DNA of 64,000 nucleotides from Sphaerotilus natans (GCF_900156335.1 NZ_FTMZ01000004.1:1-64000), one strand, 5' to 3'. Shown: positions 23,117-38,941, counted from the first letter of the stretch. Made by a program: numbers and translations. Notes: a model not told the origin generated them from the letters alone.

Positions 23117-24749
23117 ACCACGGCCGATCGGCACCATCGAGTCGATCGACTTCAGGCCGGTCTGGACCGGCTGGTCCACCGACTTCCGTGCGATCACGCC
23201 CGGGGCGACCTTCTCGACGACGTCGGTCATCTTCGCGTTGATCGGACCCTTGCCGTCGATCGGCTGGCCCAGCGCGTTGACGACGCGGCCCATCAGCTCG
23301 GGGCCGACCGGCACTTCCAGAATGCGACCGGTGCACTTGACCGTGTCGCCTTCGGAAATGGTCTCGTACTCGCCCAGGATCACGGCGCCGACGGAGTCAC
23401 GCTCCAGGTTCAGCGCCAGACCCAGGACACCGCCCGGGAACTCGAGCATTTCGCCCTGCATCACGTCGCTCAGGCCGTGGACTCGGACGATACCGTCCGT
23501 CACCGAAACCACGGTGCCCTGATTGCGGATGTCGGCGGCGGCGCCAAGGCCGTCGATGCGGCTCTTGATCAGTTCAGAAATTTCTGCGGGATTCAATTGC
23601 ATAGCTTGCTCCCAATCCAGCCGATCCGGCGCGCCACCAGGGTATGCGCGGCACGCGGACCAGCCAGAGGATGGATTCGATTCAAGCGCTCAGCGCCACC
23701 TTCATGCGTTCGAGTCGGGCCTTGACGGAGGTGTCAAGCACCTCGTCGCCCACCACCACGCGGATGCCACCGATCAGCTCCGGCTCCAGCTCGACACGGG
23801 CCGACAGCTTGCGCGCGAAGCGCTTCTCCAGGCTTGCCACGACCTCGGCGAGCTGCTCGCCTTCGATCGGGTAGGGGCTGTAGATCACGGCATCGGACAC
23901 GCCGGAGGCGGCGTTGACCAAGGCTTGGAACTGCTCGGCGATGGCGGGAAGCGCCACGAGGCGACCGTTCTCGATCACGGTGCGCAGAAAGTTCTGCACA
24001 CCCGTCTCGAGCGGCATGCCGGCGACGCTGCTGATCAGGTCGAAGACCTGGTCGGCGGTCACCTTCGGGCTGTCGGCGAACTGGCGCAGCTGCTCGTCGG
24101 AAGCAACCGCGCTCAGCGCGGCGACCTGGCGGCTCCAGGCCGCCACGTCACCCTTCGAGGCGACCTGGAACAGGGCTTCGGCGTAGGGACGTGCGATGGT
24201 AGTGAGCTCGGCCATGTCACAGCTCCGTCTTCAGGCGGGTCAGCAGCTCGGCGTGGACGCCGGCGTTGACTTCGCGCTTGAGGATCTGCTCGGCGCCCTT
24301 GACAGCCAGTGCGGCCACCTGCGAGCGCAGGGCTTCGCGGGCCTGGATCGACTGCTGCTGGGCTTCGGCCTTGGCAGCGGCGACGATCTTGGCACCTTCG
24401 TCTTCGGCGCGGCGCTTGGCCTCGTCGACGATGGCCTGGGCGCGCTTCTCAGCGTCGGCCAGCAGCTTGGCGGTCTCGTTGCGCGATTGGACGAGCTGTT
24501 CCTCGACGCGCTTGTTGGCGCTCTGGAGTTCCAGCTTGGCCTTGTCGGCCGCAGCCAGACCGTCCGCGACCTTCTTGGCGCGGTCATCGAGCGCCTTCGT
24601 GATCGGCGGCCACACGAACTTCATCGTGAACCACCAGAGGATCGCGAAGACCACGATCTGCGCCAACAGTGTTGCGTTCAGATTCACGGCTTCGACCTTT
24701 CTCGTGTAAGTCGTTTAGGGGAACAGGGAACGACGAGAAAGACCGATTA

Positions 24750-25157
<408 letters not shown>

Positions 25158-28100
25158 TCAGTGCTTGTCGTGCGCTTGGCCGACGTACACCAGGGTCAGC
25201 ATCATGAAGATGAAGGCCTGCAGCGTGATGATCAGGATGTGGAAGATGGCCCAGGCGGCGCCAGCGATGATCTGGCCGAACCACAGCGCGATGCCACCGA
25301 AGGAGCCGAAGCCCACCGCGCCCATCAGCGCAATCAGCATGAACACCAGCTCGCCGGCGAACATGTTGCCGAACAGTCGCATGCCGTGCGAGATGGTCTT
25401 GGCCAGGAACTCGATGATCTGCAGCGTGAAGTTGATCGGGGCCAGCAGGATCGCGGCCGGACCGTGTGCATGGAACGGTGCCGAGAACAGCTCGCCGACC
25501 CAGCCGCCCAGGCCCTTGATCTTGATGCTGTAGTACAGGCAGGCCAGCAGCACGGTGACCGACATGCCCAGCGTCACCGACAGGTCGGCGGTAGGCACGA
25601 CGCGCAGGTAGGCGTGGTGCGGATCATGGCCCATCGCGCCGTAGATGCCGGCCCACAGGCGCGGCAGCAGGTCCAGCGGCAGCAGGTCCATCGCGTTCAT
25701 CAGGAAGATCCAGACGAAGGCGGTCAGCGCCAGAGGAGCGACGACCTTGCGCGACTCCTCGTTGTGAATGATGCCCTTGGCCTGGGTGTCGACCATCTCG
25801 ACCAGGAACTCGACCGCAGCCTGCAGGCGACCCGGCACGCCGGAGGTCACGCTGCGCGCCACGCTCCACAGCAGGAAGCATCCGACGACGCCCAGCAGGA
25901 TCGAGAAGAACAGCGAGTCCAGCTTCAGGACCGGATCGGTCAGCGAGAAGTCGGCAATGCCGGTCTGGGCACGGTTGGTCAGGTGGACCAGGTGGTGGGA
26001 GATGTACTCACCCGCGGTCGGAGCGTGTTGATCGGCAGCCATCGTCTTCTCTCGAACGGTTGTCTTTTGTCTTAAGACCGATTGGTTGTCACCCGACCCT
26101 GCCACAGCAGAGCCAGCCAGTTCATCTTCATGCACACGATCATCGTGACCAGCAGGGCCGGCCAGCTCAGATCAGGCACGACCAGGACCGCAGCCGCCAG
26201 CATGGCCACCGAGACCCCGATCTTCAGGAACTCCCAGAACATGAAATTGAACGCAGCCACGTTCGCCTTCACCTCTGGCAGCCGGTTCATCCGGGTCATG
26301 CCGCGCGCAAGAAGCGCCGTCGGCACCACCACGGTGGCCGCACCGTAGAGCGCGGACCAGACCGCCCCCCGCCCCGTGATGACCAGCCAGCACAGCACCG
26401 TCATCACCAGACCTGCCGCGGCTTGCGCCGCCACCACCCGCCACGGAGAGAGCTGCGGGAGACGGCTTCGAAGGGCTTGCGCCTCTTCCTTCGTCAGGCT
26501 CTTGAATTCTTCCTGCCCATCCTCAACTGATGCTTCATCGAGGTCGACCTGCTCCGGGAACGTCCCGGATGTGCTTGTCTTCACGCTGTTCATCGGCTGG
26601 TTCGGCAAAACCACCGAATTATACGTGGAAACCCCGACAGCTTCGACGTTTCAGCATCGTTTCAGCGCATCGTGCAGCGACCGCCCCTGAAGCGTGCACG
26701 CGATACAACACTGCGCCAGGCTCGTGCATTCATTCGCGGGTTGATCACACTTGACGGTCACACGGCGTGATGATGCGCAAGATCGATGACATTGCGCTTT
26801 CATCGTGATGCACCATGCCGGTGCCCATCCTGGCGCCTGCCCCTGCTCCGCTCAGCCCAGGGCGAACTGCGCCGGCAGCCCCGGCACGTCGACCTCCAGC
26901 GCCAGCACGCAGCCCGCCAGCGGCTGGGCTGCCAGTTCCTCGGCCGGGCGCTTCTCGCGCGCGGTAGTGATGTAGAGCGTCTTCAGGTCGGCGCCGCCGA
27001 AGCAGGGCATGGTCGGGCAGCGCACTGGCAGGCGGATCTCGCGCAGCACCTCGCCGGCCGGAGACAGCCGCAGCACGCGCTGGCCCTCGAACATCGCCAC
27101 CCAGTAGCAGCCCTCGACGTCGACCGCAGCGCCGTCGGGACGCCCGCCATAGCCCTCGAGCGGCTGACCCGCCTGCTTGAGCGGGAAGGACGCGAACACC
27201 CGTCGGCGCGAGACGCTGCCGTCATGCGCATCCATGTCGAGCGCATGGATGGTGTGCGAGGTGGTGTCGGTCCAGTACATCGTGCGCCCGTCCGGACTCC
27301 AGCCCAGGCCGTTCGAGACGGTCACGCCGTCAGCCACCCGCTGCAGCTCGCCATGCGACCAGCAGTACAGCGCCGCCAGCGCCGGCGTGCGCGGCTCGTA
27401 GATCGTGCCGACCCAGAAGCGGCCGAGCGCATCGCTCTTGCCGTCGTTGAAGCGCTCATGCGCCGGATCGTAGGGCGGCTCGGCCAGGCGCTCGCGCTCG
27501 CCGCTGGCCGGGTCGAAACGCCACAGGCCGTCGCGCATCGCCAGCAGCAGACCGCCGCCGAGCAGCGGCGCCAGGCTGGCGGGCTCGACGGGAAAGTCCC
27601 AGGCGGCGGTCGCGCCGCTGGCCGGATCGAGCCGATGCACCCGCCGGCCGGGAATGTCGCACCAGTAGAGCACCTGCTCCTGCGGATGCCACATCGGCGA
27701 TTCGCCGAGCAGGCAGGGGTCGCTGACGGCGCGGATCGGGGTACTGGTGTCGTCCATCGGGCAGTTCTCCGGGGAAGCTCGAAAACCCGGGATGCTAGCG
27801 CCGTACCCCGATGTAACCCGACCGCGGCGCCGCAGACCGATCAGTAGCGGCTGCCGCCGCCGCTGCCATCCAGCTCGGCGCGCAGATAGTGCGCGCCGGG
27901 AATCGGGTTGTAGTAGTAAGGCGGCACCTCGACGAAGCCCAGCGAGGCGTAAAGCTCGCGCGCGGCCTCCATGTCGTCGAGCGTGTCGAGCAGCACCGAG
28001 GAGTAGCCCGCCAGGCGCGCCGCATCCAGCAGCGTCTCGGCGATCTGCCGGCCCAGCCCGAAGCGCCGGAACGCGCGGCGCACATAGAGGCGCTTCATCT

Positions 28101-31100
28101 CGCAGGCGTTCGGGTAGTCGACATCGGTCAGCCGGCGCAAGGCGCCGCAGCCCGCCACCTCGCCGCCGACCAGCGCCAGCAGCAGCGTGCCGCCGGGCGC
28201 GGCATAGGGCGCCGGCAGCCCGGCCAGCTCCGCATCGAAATCCTGGAAGCACAGGTCGAACGACAGGCTGGCGGCGTAGTCACGGAAGATCTCGCGGGCG
28301 GCCTCGATCAGGGCCGGCGTGTCCGCGACGACAAGTCGTGTCTCGGGTTGGTCCATGGCGCCGCAGTCTAGCCGCCCTGCGCACCCACCCAGGCGGCCAG
28401 CGCCACCGCCGCCGCGGCGATCGCCAGCGCCAGCGCACGAGTGCGAAGATCGTCACGCGAGGCCGGCACCTCGGCCGGCAGCAGCTTGTCGCCGCCGAGC
28501 ATCGGACGCACCAGGTCGGTGCCGCGCAGGCGGTAGAAGACGATCGCGGCCAGATGCAGGCCGATCATGCCCAGCAGCAGCCACTGGCCCCAGCTGCGGT
28601 GCCAGGAGGTGGCCTTCAGCGCCAGCTCGGAGTCGACCCAGGCGTACAGCGGCCCGGTGAAGGCGATCTCGTCGTCGCTGATCAGGCCGGTGCCCAGCTG
28701 CAGCGCCACCAGCGCCAGCAGCGCGAACACCGACAGCGCGCCGGTCGGGCTGTGGCCGGCGTCGAGATGCTCGCCCGGGCGCGGCTGGCCGCGCAGATGG
28801 CGCATCAGCGCGCCGGGACCGTGCACAAAGCTGGCAAAGCGCGACCAGCGCCCGCCCACCAGCCCCCAGACCAGCCGGAAGGCCAGCAGCGCCAGCACTG
28901 CCAGCCCGAGGCGCGAATGCCAGACCATCGCATTGCCGCCGATCTTGGCCGACACCACCGCGCCAGTCACCGCCAGCGCCAGCAGCCCATGAAACAGCCG
29001 GGTCGGAAGATCCCAGATCCGAACCCGCGCCAGCGCGTTCGACCGGGGGGAAGAAGTCGGATTCATCAAGTGTCCTGCGTCATGAAGGGCGTCGGAGCGA
29101 AGGCTACACTGGCCCGGACCCCCGGGTCACCTCAGATGTTCATTTCCGACCGGAGAACCTTGCCGATGAAACGCCTCTGCCTCGCCCTGTGCACCGCCAC
29201 CGGCCTGCTGGCCGCCCTGCCCGCCAGCGCCCAGTTCCAGAAGCCCGAGGATGCGATCAAGTACCGCAAGGCCAGCTTCACCGTGATGGCCGCCCACTTC
29301 GGCCGCATCGGCGCGATGGCCAATGGCAAGGCGCCGTTCGACGCCAAGGCCGCCGCCGACAACGCCGCGCTGCTGGCTGCGCTGGCGCCGCTGCCCGGCA
29401 CCGCCTTCGGCCCCGGCACCGACAAGGGCGAGACCCGCGCCAAGCCCGAGATCTGGACCGAATCGGACAAGTTCAAGGCCGGCATGACCAAGATGACCGA
29501 GGAGATCAACAAGCTCAACGCCGCGGCCAAGACCGGCGATCTGGCCCAGATCAAGGCCGCCTTCGGTGGCGCCGCGCAGACCTGCAAGAGCTGCCACGAC
29601 AGCTATCGCAAGGACTGACGCGGCCGGCCTCAGAGCCGCAGCGTCCCGCTGACGCAGCGCGTCACGTCGCCGGCGATCCACACGCCGGCGTTCTCGCCCG
29701 CGGCGATGCGCTCGACATGCACCCGTCCGTCGCGGCCGAGCGCGTGGCCCTGCCCCGCCACATAGCGCGCCGGCAGCAGGCCCGCGCCGGTCAGCCACTG
29801 CGCCAGGCCGGCGTTCAGGCTGCCGGTGACCGGATCCTCCGGCACGCCCAGCTCCGGCACGAAGGCGCGCACCTCGACATCGACCTCGCCGCCGGCCGGC
29901 CAGGCGCCGACGGCGCCGATCTTCAGCCCCGCCGCCGCCATCACCGCGAAGTCAGGCTGCAGCGCCCGCACCGCCGCCGCATCAGCCAGCCGCACGCCGA
30001 GCCAGCCCGGACCGTTGTCGATCCACTCGACCTGCAGCACCTCGGGCACGGTGAGCCGCAGCGAGGTCAGCACCTGCGCGACGGTGGCGGCGTCGGCCGG
30101 GCCGCTGCGGCGCAGCGGCGGCGCCTGGAAGGCCAGCCGCGTCGCGTGCCCGTCGATCCGACGCACCCGCACGAGGCCCACGCCGCATTCCTGCACCACC
30201 TCGCCGGCGTGCCGTGGCACGCCGCCCGCGTCCAGCCAGGCCTGGGCGCTGCCCAGCGTCGGATGGCCGGCGAAGGGCAGCTCGCCGCCGGGCGTGAAGA
30301 TGCGCACCCGGTAGTCGGCGGCCGGATCGGCGGGCGGCAGCAGGAAGGTGGTCTCTGAGAGATTCGTCCAGCGCGCGTAGGCCGCCATCTGGGCATCGCT
30401 CAGGCCCTCGGCGTCGATGACGACCGCCAGCGGGTTGCCGAGCAGCGGCGCGGCGGTGAAGACATCGAGCACCGCGTAGCGGCGCGACAGGGCAGCGGCA
30501 GCAGTCATGGTCAGGGCGTTGGGGTCGGCGCGTCTTCGGTCAGGTGGCGGCGCAGCAGCGCGCCCAGCGTGGCCACCGCGGTGCGGATCTCGTCGGGCGT
30601 CAGCGTCACGAAGGACAGGCGCACGGTGCGCGCATCGGGCTGGCGGGCGTAGAAGGCCGCGCCGGGCACGAAGGCGATGCCCTGCTCCACCGCCTGCGGC
30701 AGCAGCGCGACCGCATCACAGCCCTCGGGCAGGCGAATCCAGCAGAACATGCCGCCCGAGGGCGGCTGCCACTCGCTGCCGGCGGGCAGGTGCTCGCGCA
30801 GCGCCTCGCACAGCGCGTCGCGCTGGCGGCGGTACATCGTGCGGATCTTCGGCACATGCGTGTCGAGGAAGCCGTCGCGGATCACCTCGTGCACCACGCG
30901 CTGGTTGAAGCCGGGCGTGTGCAGGTCGGCGGCCTGCTTGGCCTGCAGCAGCTTCGGGTAGAGCGCGCGCGGCGCCACCAGATAGCCCAGCCGCAGCCCC
31001 GGCGCCAGCACCTTCGAGAACGAGCCCAGATAGATGGTGCCCTCCGGCCAGCGCGCGGCCAGCGGGCGCGGCGGCGCGGTGTCGAACCACAGGTCGCCGT

Positions 31101-34100
31101 AGGGGTTGTCCTCGACCAGCGGCACGCCGGCCCGCTGAGCCGCAGCCACCAGCGCCTCGCGGCGCGCCTCGGGCATCAGCCGGCCGCTCGGATTCTGGAA
31201 GTTCGGCAGCACATAAAGAAAGCGCGTGCCCGGCGCGTCGTGCGCCAGCGCCGCCACCGCCTCGGGCAGCGGGCCGTCGGCATCGCTGGCGACGCTGGCG
31301 AAGATCGGCTCCATCGGCGCGAAGGCCTGCAGCGCGCCCAGGTAGGTTGGCGTCTCCACCGCCACCGGCGCGCCCGGATCGACCAGCACCTTGGCCACCA
31401 GGTCCAGGCCCTGCTGCGAGCCGGTGGTGATCAGGACCTGGTCGGCGCCGACCGCCATGCCCTGCGCGGCCAGATGCGCCGCGACCCATTCGCGCAAGGG
31501 CGCGAAGCCCTCGCTGGCGGCGTATTGCAGCGCCTCGCGCGGGGTGTCGCGCAGCACGCGCTCGCAGGCCGCGCGCATCGCCTCGACCGGGAAGCTCTCG
31601 GGCGAAGGCAGGCCGCCGGCCATCGACAGGATGCCGGGGCGGTCGGTGACCTTGAGGATCTCGCGCAGGATCGACGGGTTCATGCGCTCGGCGCGATGCG
31701 CCAGCGTCCACGGGGAAGAAAATTCAGCAGCAGTCATCGCAGCACTCATGCACGGCACTCCGGCTCGGATCGGTTCAGGGAAGACGGGACCGCCAGGACT
31801 CGGGGTGGCGTGCGCCCGACCGGCATTGTCCGCCCGATGCCCACGCAGGCCATCACCGCCAGCGCGAAGACCAGCGTGTCGGCCTGCAGCGGCTCGCCCA
31901 GCAGCGGCACGGCCGCCAGCAGCGCCAGGAAAGGCTGCAGCATCTGCACCTGGCTGACCCGCACCAGCCCGCCCAGCGCCAGGCCGCGGTACCAGGCGAA
32001 GAAGCCCAGCCACATCGAGAACACGGTGACATAGGCGAAGCCCGCCCAGGCCGAGCCCGACACCGCCTGCGGCGCCGGCGGCCACGACCACAGCGCGACG
32101 GGCAGCGTCAGCGGCAGGCTGATCACCAGCACCCAGCAGATCACCTGCTCGGGCGGCCGCGCCGCCGACAGCCGCGCGCCGGCCACATAGCCGGCGGCCC
32201 CGCACAGCATCGCCAGCAGCAGCCAGCCGTCGGCGGCGCTCACCCGGCCACCGCCCTGCGTCCAGGCAAAGCCCAGCACCAGCGCCGCCCCGGCCAGCGC
32301 GCAGAGCCAGAAGCCGCGCGAAGGCCGCTGGCGCAGATGCCAGGCGCCGACCGCGGCGGTGCACAGCGGCAGCAGACCGGTGATGACCGAGGCGTGCATC
32401 GACGGCACCTCGCGCAGCGCCATCGCCAGGCACAGCGGAAAGCCCAGCACCGTGCCGGCGGCCGACAGCAGCAGCGCGCCGCGCTCGGCACGGGTCGGCC
32501 AGGCCGCACGGGTCAACAGCAGGAAGATCAGGCTGAGCAGCGCAGCACCCGCCGCGCGCCCGGCGGTGACAAACAGCGGCGGCAGCTGCGGCGCCTCCAG
32601 CGGCCCGACCGCCAGCCGGGTCATCGGCGTGGTCAGCGCGAACACCGCCACGCCCAGCAGGCCCAGCCAGAGGCCGCGGCGCTCGGCCGCCAGGTCCCGC
32701 AGCGGGGAGGACATCGGGGACATCGTGTTCATGATGAGGCGCAGTCTAGGCACGCCGACCAATACACTTGCAGTACAGATTACCCCACATTCCGACACAC
32801 TGTATGGCCCGGACGACCGACACAGCCGCTTTCCCTGTCGCCCTGCCGGCGGCGCTGCAGCTCAGCCGCGACGGCGATCGCACGCTCTCCGAACAGCTCG
32901 CCACGCACTATGCGGCGCTGATCCGCCAGCGCCTGCTGCCGCCGGGCAGCCGGCTGCCGTCGGTGCGCGAGGGCGCCCGGCGCCACGGCGTCAGCCCGCA
33001 CACCCTCGTCGCCACCTACGACCAGCTGCTGGCGCAGGGCCTGGTCGAGGCGCAGCGGCAGCGCGGCTTCTTCGTGCGCGAGCGTGCCGCCCCGTCCGCA
33101 CGCGGCGAGGCCGCGGCCGCGTCACCGCCCGACAGCCCGCGGGTGCCGGTCGATGCCAGCACGCTGATCCGCGGCATGCTCGGCAGCGGCGGCCGGCCCG
33201 GCCCCGGCCTGGGCGTGCTGCCGCCGGCCTGGCTGGACGCGCCGATGCTGCAGGCCGCGCTGCGCCGGGCAATGGCCGCCGGCCGCGACGACGAGGCCCA
33301 GGTCGCCGCACTGCACTACGGCGAGCCGGCCGGCGACCCGCGGCTGCGCGAGGCGCTGGCGCAGCGCCTGGCCGATATCGGCGTGCGGGCCGCGCCGCGC
33401 CAGATCATGAGCACGCTGGGCGCGACCCAGGCGCTCGATCTGGTCTCGCGCGCGCTGCTGGCGCCGGGCGATGCGGTGCTGGTCGACGAGCCGGGGTGGT
33501 CGGTCGAATATGCCCGGCTGACGCTGCTGGGCATGCGGCTGCTGCCGGTGCCGCGCGGCCCCGACGGGCCCGACCTGGCGGTGATGGAGGCACTGGCGCG
33601 CGAGCACCGGCCGCGCCTGTACGTGACCGTCTCGGTGCTGCACAACCCGACCGGCGGCATGCTGTCGCTGGCCACCGCCCATCAGCTGCTGCAGCTGGCG
33701 CAGACGCACGACTTCCATGTCATCGAGGACGACACCTACGCCCACTTGGCGCCCGCACACGCGCCGCGGCTGGCCGCGCTCGACGGGCTCAAGCGCTGCT
33801 TCCACATCAGCGGCTTCTCGAAGATCCTCGCGCCGGGCTGGCGGGTGGGCTTCGTCGCGGCGCCGCCCGACTGGATAGAGCGGCTGATCGACGTGAAGAT
33901 GCTCGCCAGCCTGACCACGCCGGCGCTGCTGGAGCAGGCGGTGGCGGTCTGCCTGGAGCAGGGCCTGCTGCGCCGCCATGCCGAGCGGGTGGTGACGCGG
34001 CTGGACGCGGCGCGCGGACGCAGCGTGCGGCTGGCGCAGGACGCGGGCTGCGAGTTCGTCTGCCCGCCGCAAGGCCTGTTCGGCTGGGTCGAGACCGGCG

Positions 34101-34780
34101 TGGACACCGAGGCGCTGGCGCAGCGCCTGCTCGACCGCGGCTGGAGCACCGCGCCCGGCAGCCTGTTCCACGCCCGGCGTCAGCCGGGCACGAAGATGCG
34201 CATCAACTTCGCGTCCGCGCAGGACGCCGCGTTCTGGCGTGATTTCGAGATCGAGCGGGACGCGATGCGGCGATGAAGCGCGCCACCGCGCTGGCCGCCA
34301 TCAGGCCGCCTCGACCAGCGCCTTCTTCATCTTCTTCATCGCCGCGACCTCGATCTGGCGGATGCGCTCGGCGCTGACGCCGTATTCGGCCGCCAGCTCG
34401 TGCAGCGTCATGCCGCCGGAGCCGTCGTCGTTGACCTTGAGCCAGCGCTCCTCGACGATGCGGCGGCTGCGGGCGTCGAGCGCGTCGAGCGCGCGCAGCA
34501 GGCCCGGACCGGCCAGCTCGTCGCGGCGGCGCGCCTCGATCGCGCGGGTCGGCTCCTGGCGGTCGTCGGCCAGATAGGCGATCGGCGCGAAGGACTCGTC
34601 GTCCTCGTCGCCGCCCGGCTCCAGCGCGACGTCGCCGCCGGCGAAGCGCGTCTCCATCTCGATGACGTCCTCGCGGCGCACGTTCAGCTCGGCGGCGACA
34701 CGGTCGATCTCAGCCTCGGTCAGGCCGGCGCGGTGGGTGGCGCCGTCGGCGGCCTCGCCCTTCATCTGGCGCTTCATCGA

Positions 34781-34812
<32 letters not shown>

Positions 34813-37800
34813 TGGTCGTGGCGACCTTGACCACGCGCCAGTTCTTCAGGATGTACTCGTGGATCTCGGCCTTGATCCAGTGCAGCGCGTAGCTGACCAG
34901 GCGCACGCCCTGATCGGGGTCGAAGCGCTTGACCGCCTTCATCAGGCCGACGTTGCCTTCCTGGATCAGGTCGCCCTGCGGCAGGCCGTAACCGAGGTAC
35001 TGCCGCGCCACCGAGACCACCAGGCGCAGGTGCGACAGCACCAGCCGGCCGGCAGCGTCCAGATCCTGCTGGTCGCGCAGGCGGCGCGCCAGCCGCGACT
35101 CGTCTTCGGCGCTGAGCATCGGCAGCCGGTTGACGGCGCTGATGTAGGCATCGAGGTTGCCCAGCGAAGGCACCAGGGCCCAGGGATCACGAACGGCAAG
35201 CGCGGTGGAAGAGGACAGTTGCATGTTGGCCATAGACTGCTTCAGCCTTCTGGAGTTCCATTGATCTTAGCACTCGACGCAAATGAGTGCTAAAGCCGAA
35301 AACGGCAGAAAAGGGTCAGACTCGTGACAATCGGAGCGAAGGAAAAAGGGAGAGAGAAGGCATGAAACATGGGGCCGAGGGGTCATGGCGCGGGCTGGTG
35401 GCGCTGGACGCCGCGCTGCTGCGGCGCCATCGGCGCTTCGCGCTGGCGGCGCTGGGTGCGCTGCTGGTGCCGGCGCTGTATGCGCTGATCTACCTCTCGA
35501 GCCTGTGGGATCCGAGCGCACGCACCGGCGCGCTGCGCGCCGGGCTGGTCAACAGCGACCGGGGCGCCTATCACCGCGGTGTCGAGGTCAGCATGGGCGA
35601 GCAGGTGCGGCAGGCGCTGCTGCGCCAGCATCTGTTCGACTGGCAGGTCTTCGACGACCGGGAGGCAGCGCGGCAGGCGGTGCGCCGCGGCGAGCTGAGC
35701 TTTGCGGTGCTGATCCCGGGCGACTTCAGCGAGCAGGCCCTGCCCGGCCGGGAGGCGGGTGCCGCGCGGCTGACGATCTACACCTCCGAGGGCAACAGCT
35801 ACAGCGCCGCCGGCTTTGCCAAGCGCTTCGCGCCGGAGCTGGCGCACCGGGTCAACGAGTCGCTCAACGAGCAGCGCTGGGCGCTGGTGCTGGAGACGGC
35901 CGCCGGCTCGCGGCTCGACCTGGCAACGCTGCGCGAGCGCGTCGAGCAGATCCGCGACGGCAGCGGCCGGCTGGCTGACGGGCTGCACCAGGCCGACCTG
36001 GGCGTGCGCGAGCTCGGCCGGGGCCTGACGCAGGCCCAGGACGCCAGCCAGCAGCTGCACCGGGGCGCCGGCCAGCTCGCCGACGGCAGCAGCGCGCTGG
36101 CAACCGGCTGGCGACCGCTGGCCGGCGCGCTGCGCACGCTCGACGCCCAGCGTCCGCCCGCGGCCGACCTGGAGGCGCTGCGCCAGGGCAGCCAGCGTCT
36201 CGTCCACGGCCAGGACGAGCTCGGTCGCGGTCTGGAGGCGCTGCAGGGCGGCAGCCGCACGCTGCGCCAGGGCGCGCTGATGCTGCAGCAGGCCAGCGAG
36301 CCCATCCCGCTGGTCGGCGACGATCTGGCCGAGGCGGCCGCGCACCTGGGCAACGGCGCCGCTCAGCTCGGCACCGGCCTGGGCCAGGCCCGCGAGGCCA
36401 GCCGGCAGCTGCACGCCGGCAGCCAGCAGCTCGCCGCCGGCGTGCAGACGCTGACCGGCGGCGTGAGCCAGGCGGGCGGCGCGCTGCACCAGATCGTCAC
36501 GGCACTGCCTGAGGACGGCCGCATCGATGCGCTGGCCCAGGGCGCGCAGCAGCTCGGCGCCGGCACCCAGGCGCTGGGCGGCGGCCTGAAGCAGCTCCAG
36601 GCCGGCCAGGACCGCCTGCAGCACGGCCTCATCGAGCTCGACGACGGCAGCCGGCGGCTGCATGAGGCGCTGACGCTGCTGGCGCGCTCGCTGCCCGCCG
36701 ATCTGCCGCTGCCCGAGGGCAGCGCGCGCGGCCTGGCCGATTCGGTCGCGCCTCGGCTCGAGGTGGTCGCACCGGTGGGCAGCGACGGCGCGGGCTTCGC
36801 GCCGAACTTCGTGCCGATGTCGCTGTGGATCGGCGCGGTGACCGCCGCGCTGATGTTCCACCTGCGCCGGCTGCCGCACGAGGCGGCCACGCTGGCCCGA
36901 CCGCTGCAGGTGCTGGGCAAGCTGGCCTGGCCGGCGGCGATCGTGCTCGGCCAGGCGCTGGTGATGGTGGCGATGCTGACGCTGCTGCTCGACCTGAAGG
37001 TGCTGCACCTCGGCCCCTTCGTCGCCACCGTCATCACCGCCTCGCTGAGCTTCCTGGCCATCGTCTTCCTGCTGATCCGCTGGTTCGGCGACATCGGCAA
37101 GGCACTGGGCCTGCTGCTGCTGGTGGTCCAGATGGCCGCGGCCGGCGCGGCGATGCCGATCGAGCTGGCCTCGCCCTTCTTCCAGGCGATCCACCCCTGG
37201 CTGCCGCTGACCTGGGTGGTCAAGGCCTTGCGCGCCAGCCTGTTCGGCGCCTACGACGGCCAGTGGCTGCTGCACTGGGCGGTGGTGGCGGGCTGCGGCG
37301 GCGCGGCGCTGCTCGGCGCGATGCTGGTCGGGCGCTGGCGGCTGATCGACCGGCAGGACTACCAGCCGGGCATCGAGTTCGACTGAGCGTCGTCGTCGCC
37401 TCGCCCCCTCAGCCGCCGCCCAGCGCCGCCAGGCCGGCCAGCGCGCACAGCGCCGCGACCTCGGGCACACGCACCTGGTAGCCGCGCACCGTCAGCACGC
37501 CGCGCGACTGGAAGCTGCGGATCAGCCGCGACAGCGTCTCCGGCGACATCGCCAGCTGCTGCGCGATGTCGCGCTTGCGCTCCTGCAGCCGCAGTTCGGC
37601 CGGACCGCTGCGCACCGGGCAGCGCTGCAGCAGCCACTGCGCCAGCCGGGCCGGCGCGTCGTTGTGCAGCAGATTGCGCGAGGCCAGCGTCATCTGGCGG
37701 ATCTGCATCGCCAGCGCCTGGCAGAGCAGACCGGCCAGCGCCGGCTGGACCGCCATCTGGCGCATCACCTCGTCGATCGGCAGCTCGGCGATGACCGCGT

Positions 37801-38905
37801 CGGACAGCGCCTGCGCCTCCATCGTGCAGGGCTGGCCGAGCCAGGCTGCGCTGACATCGATCCAGGCCGGGCCGTTGACGCTGCGCTCGGTGCGCAGGCT
37901 GCCGTCGGGCGCGCGCGAGCCCATCACCACATCGCCCGACAGCAGCAGCACCAGGGCGCGCGCCGGCATGCGGGTCTCGAGAATCATGTCGCCCGCTGCC
38001 ACCGTGCGACGACGGGCCATCGCCATCAGCGCGTCGATCTCGGTCTGCGCCAGCGCCGAAGCGGCCAGCACCCGACGCCACGGCGACGGATCGGCCGGGG
38101 ACGGCGGCGGCGCGGCCAGGCGGCGGCGCGGGCGGGGAACGGGAGCGGCCGCAGGGGAAGTCCCCTCGGCCCGGGCGGTGAACATCTCCATGGGCGGGCA
38201 GTCAGGCTGTGCGGACGCGGCAGGATCGCCACCACACTGTCACCCAGGTTCGCACCGCCACTGTTGAGACAAGTCAAGCCGGACCGCGCAATACCCCCCG
38301 GCGGTTCAGGCCGCCGTGACGATTCAGTCGAGCCCGAGCTCCTGGATCTTGCGGGTGATGGTGTTGCGGCCGATGCCGAGCTTGTGCGCGGCCTCGATGC
38401 GCCGTCCCTTGGTCAGCGACAGCGCCGCCAGGATCAGCCGGGCCTCGAACTGGCGGGTCAGCGTGTCCCAGACCTGCGGATGGCCCTGGTCGAGCAGCTC
38501 GCGCGCCTGCCGCTCCAGGCCAGCCAGCCAGGCGTCCTGTCCGGGCAGCAGCACCGCCGCGGCCGGGCTGACCGCCTCGCGCGGCAGCGCAGGCGTCGCC
38601 AGACCCGCCGGCAACGCCGCCGCACCCCCGACCGGCGGGCTGCTGTCAGCCGCAGCCGGCAGGCCCGACGCACCCGTGGCCAGCGCGGCTGCGGCATGCG
38701 CCTGCACCTCGGGGGGCAGATCCTTCGGATCGACCACCTGGGCCGGCGCCATCACCGTCAGCCAATGGCAGAGGTTCTCGAGCTGGCGCACATTGCCGGG
38801 AAAGTCGAACAGCACGATCTGCTGCAGCGCGGCCTCCGACAGCCGCTTGGACTCGACGCCCAGCTCCTTGGCGCTGCGCTGCAGGAAATGCCGCGCCAGC
38901 CCGGC

Positions 38906-38941
<36 letters not shown>
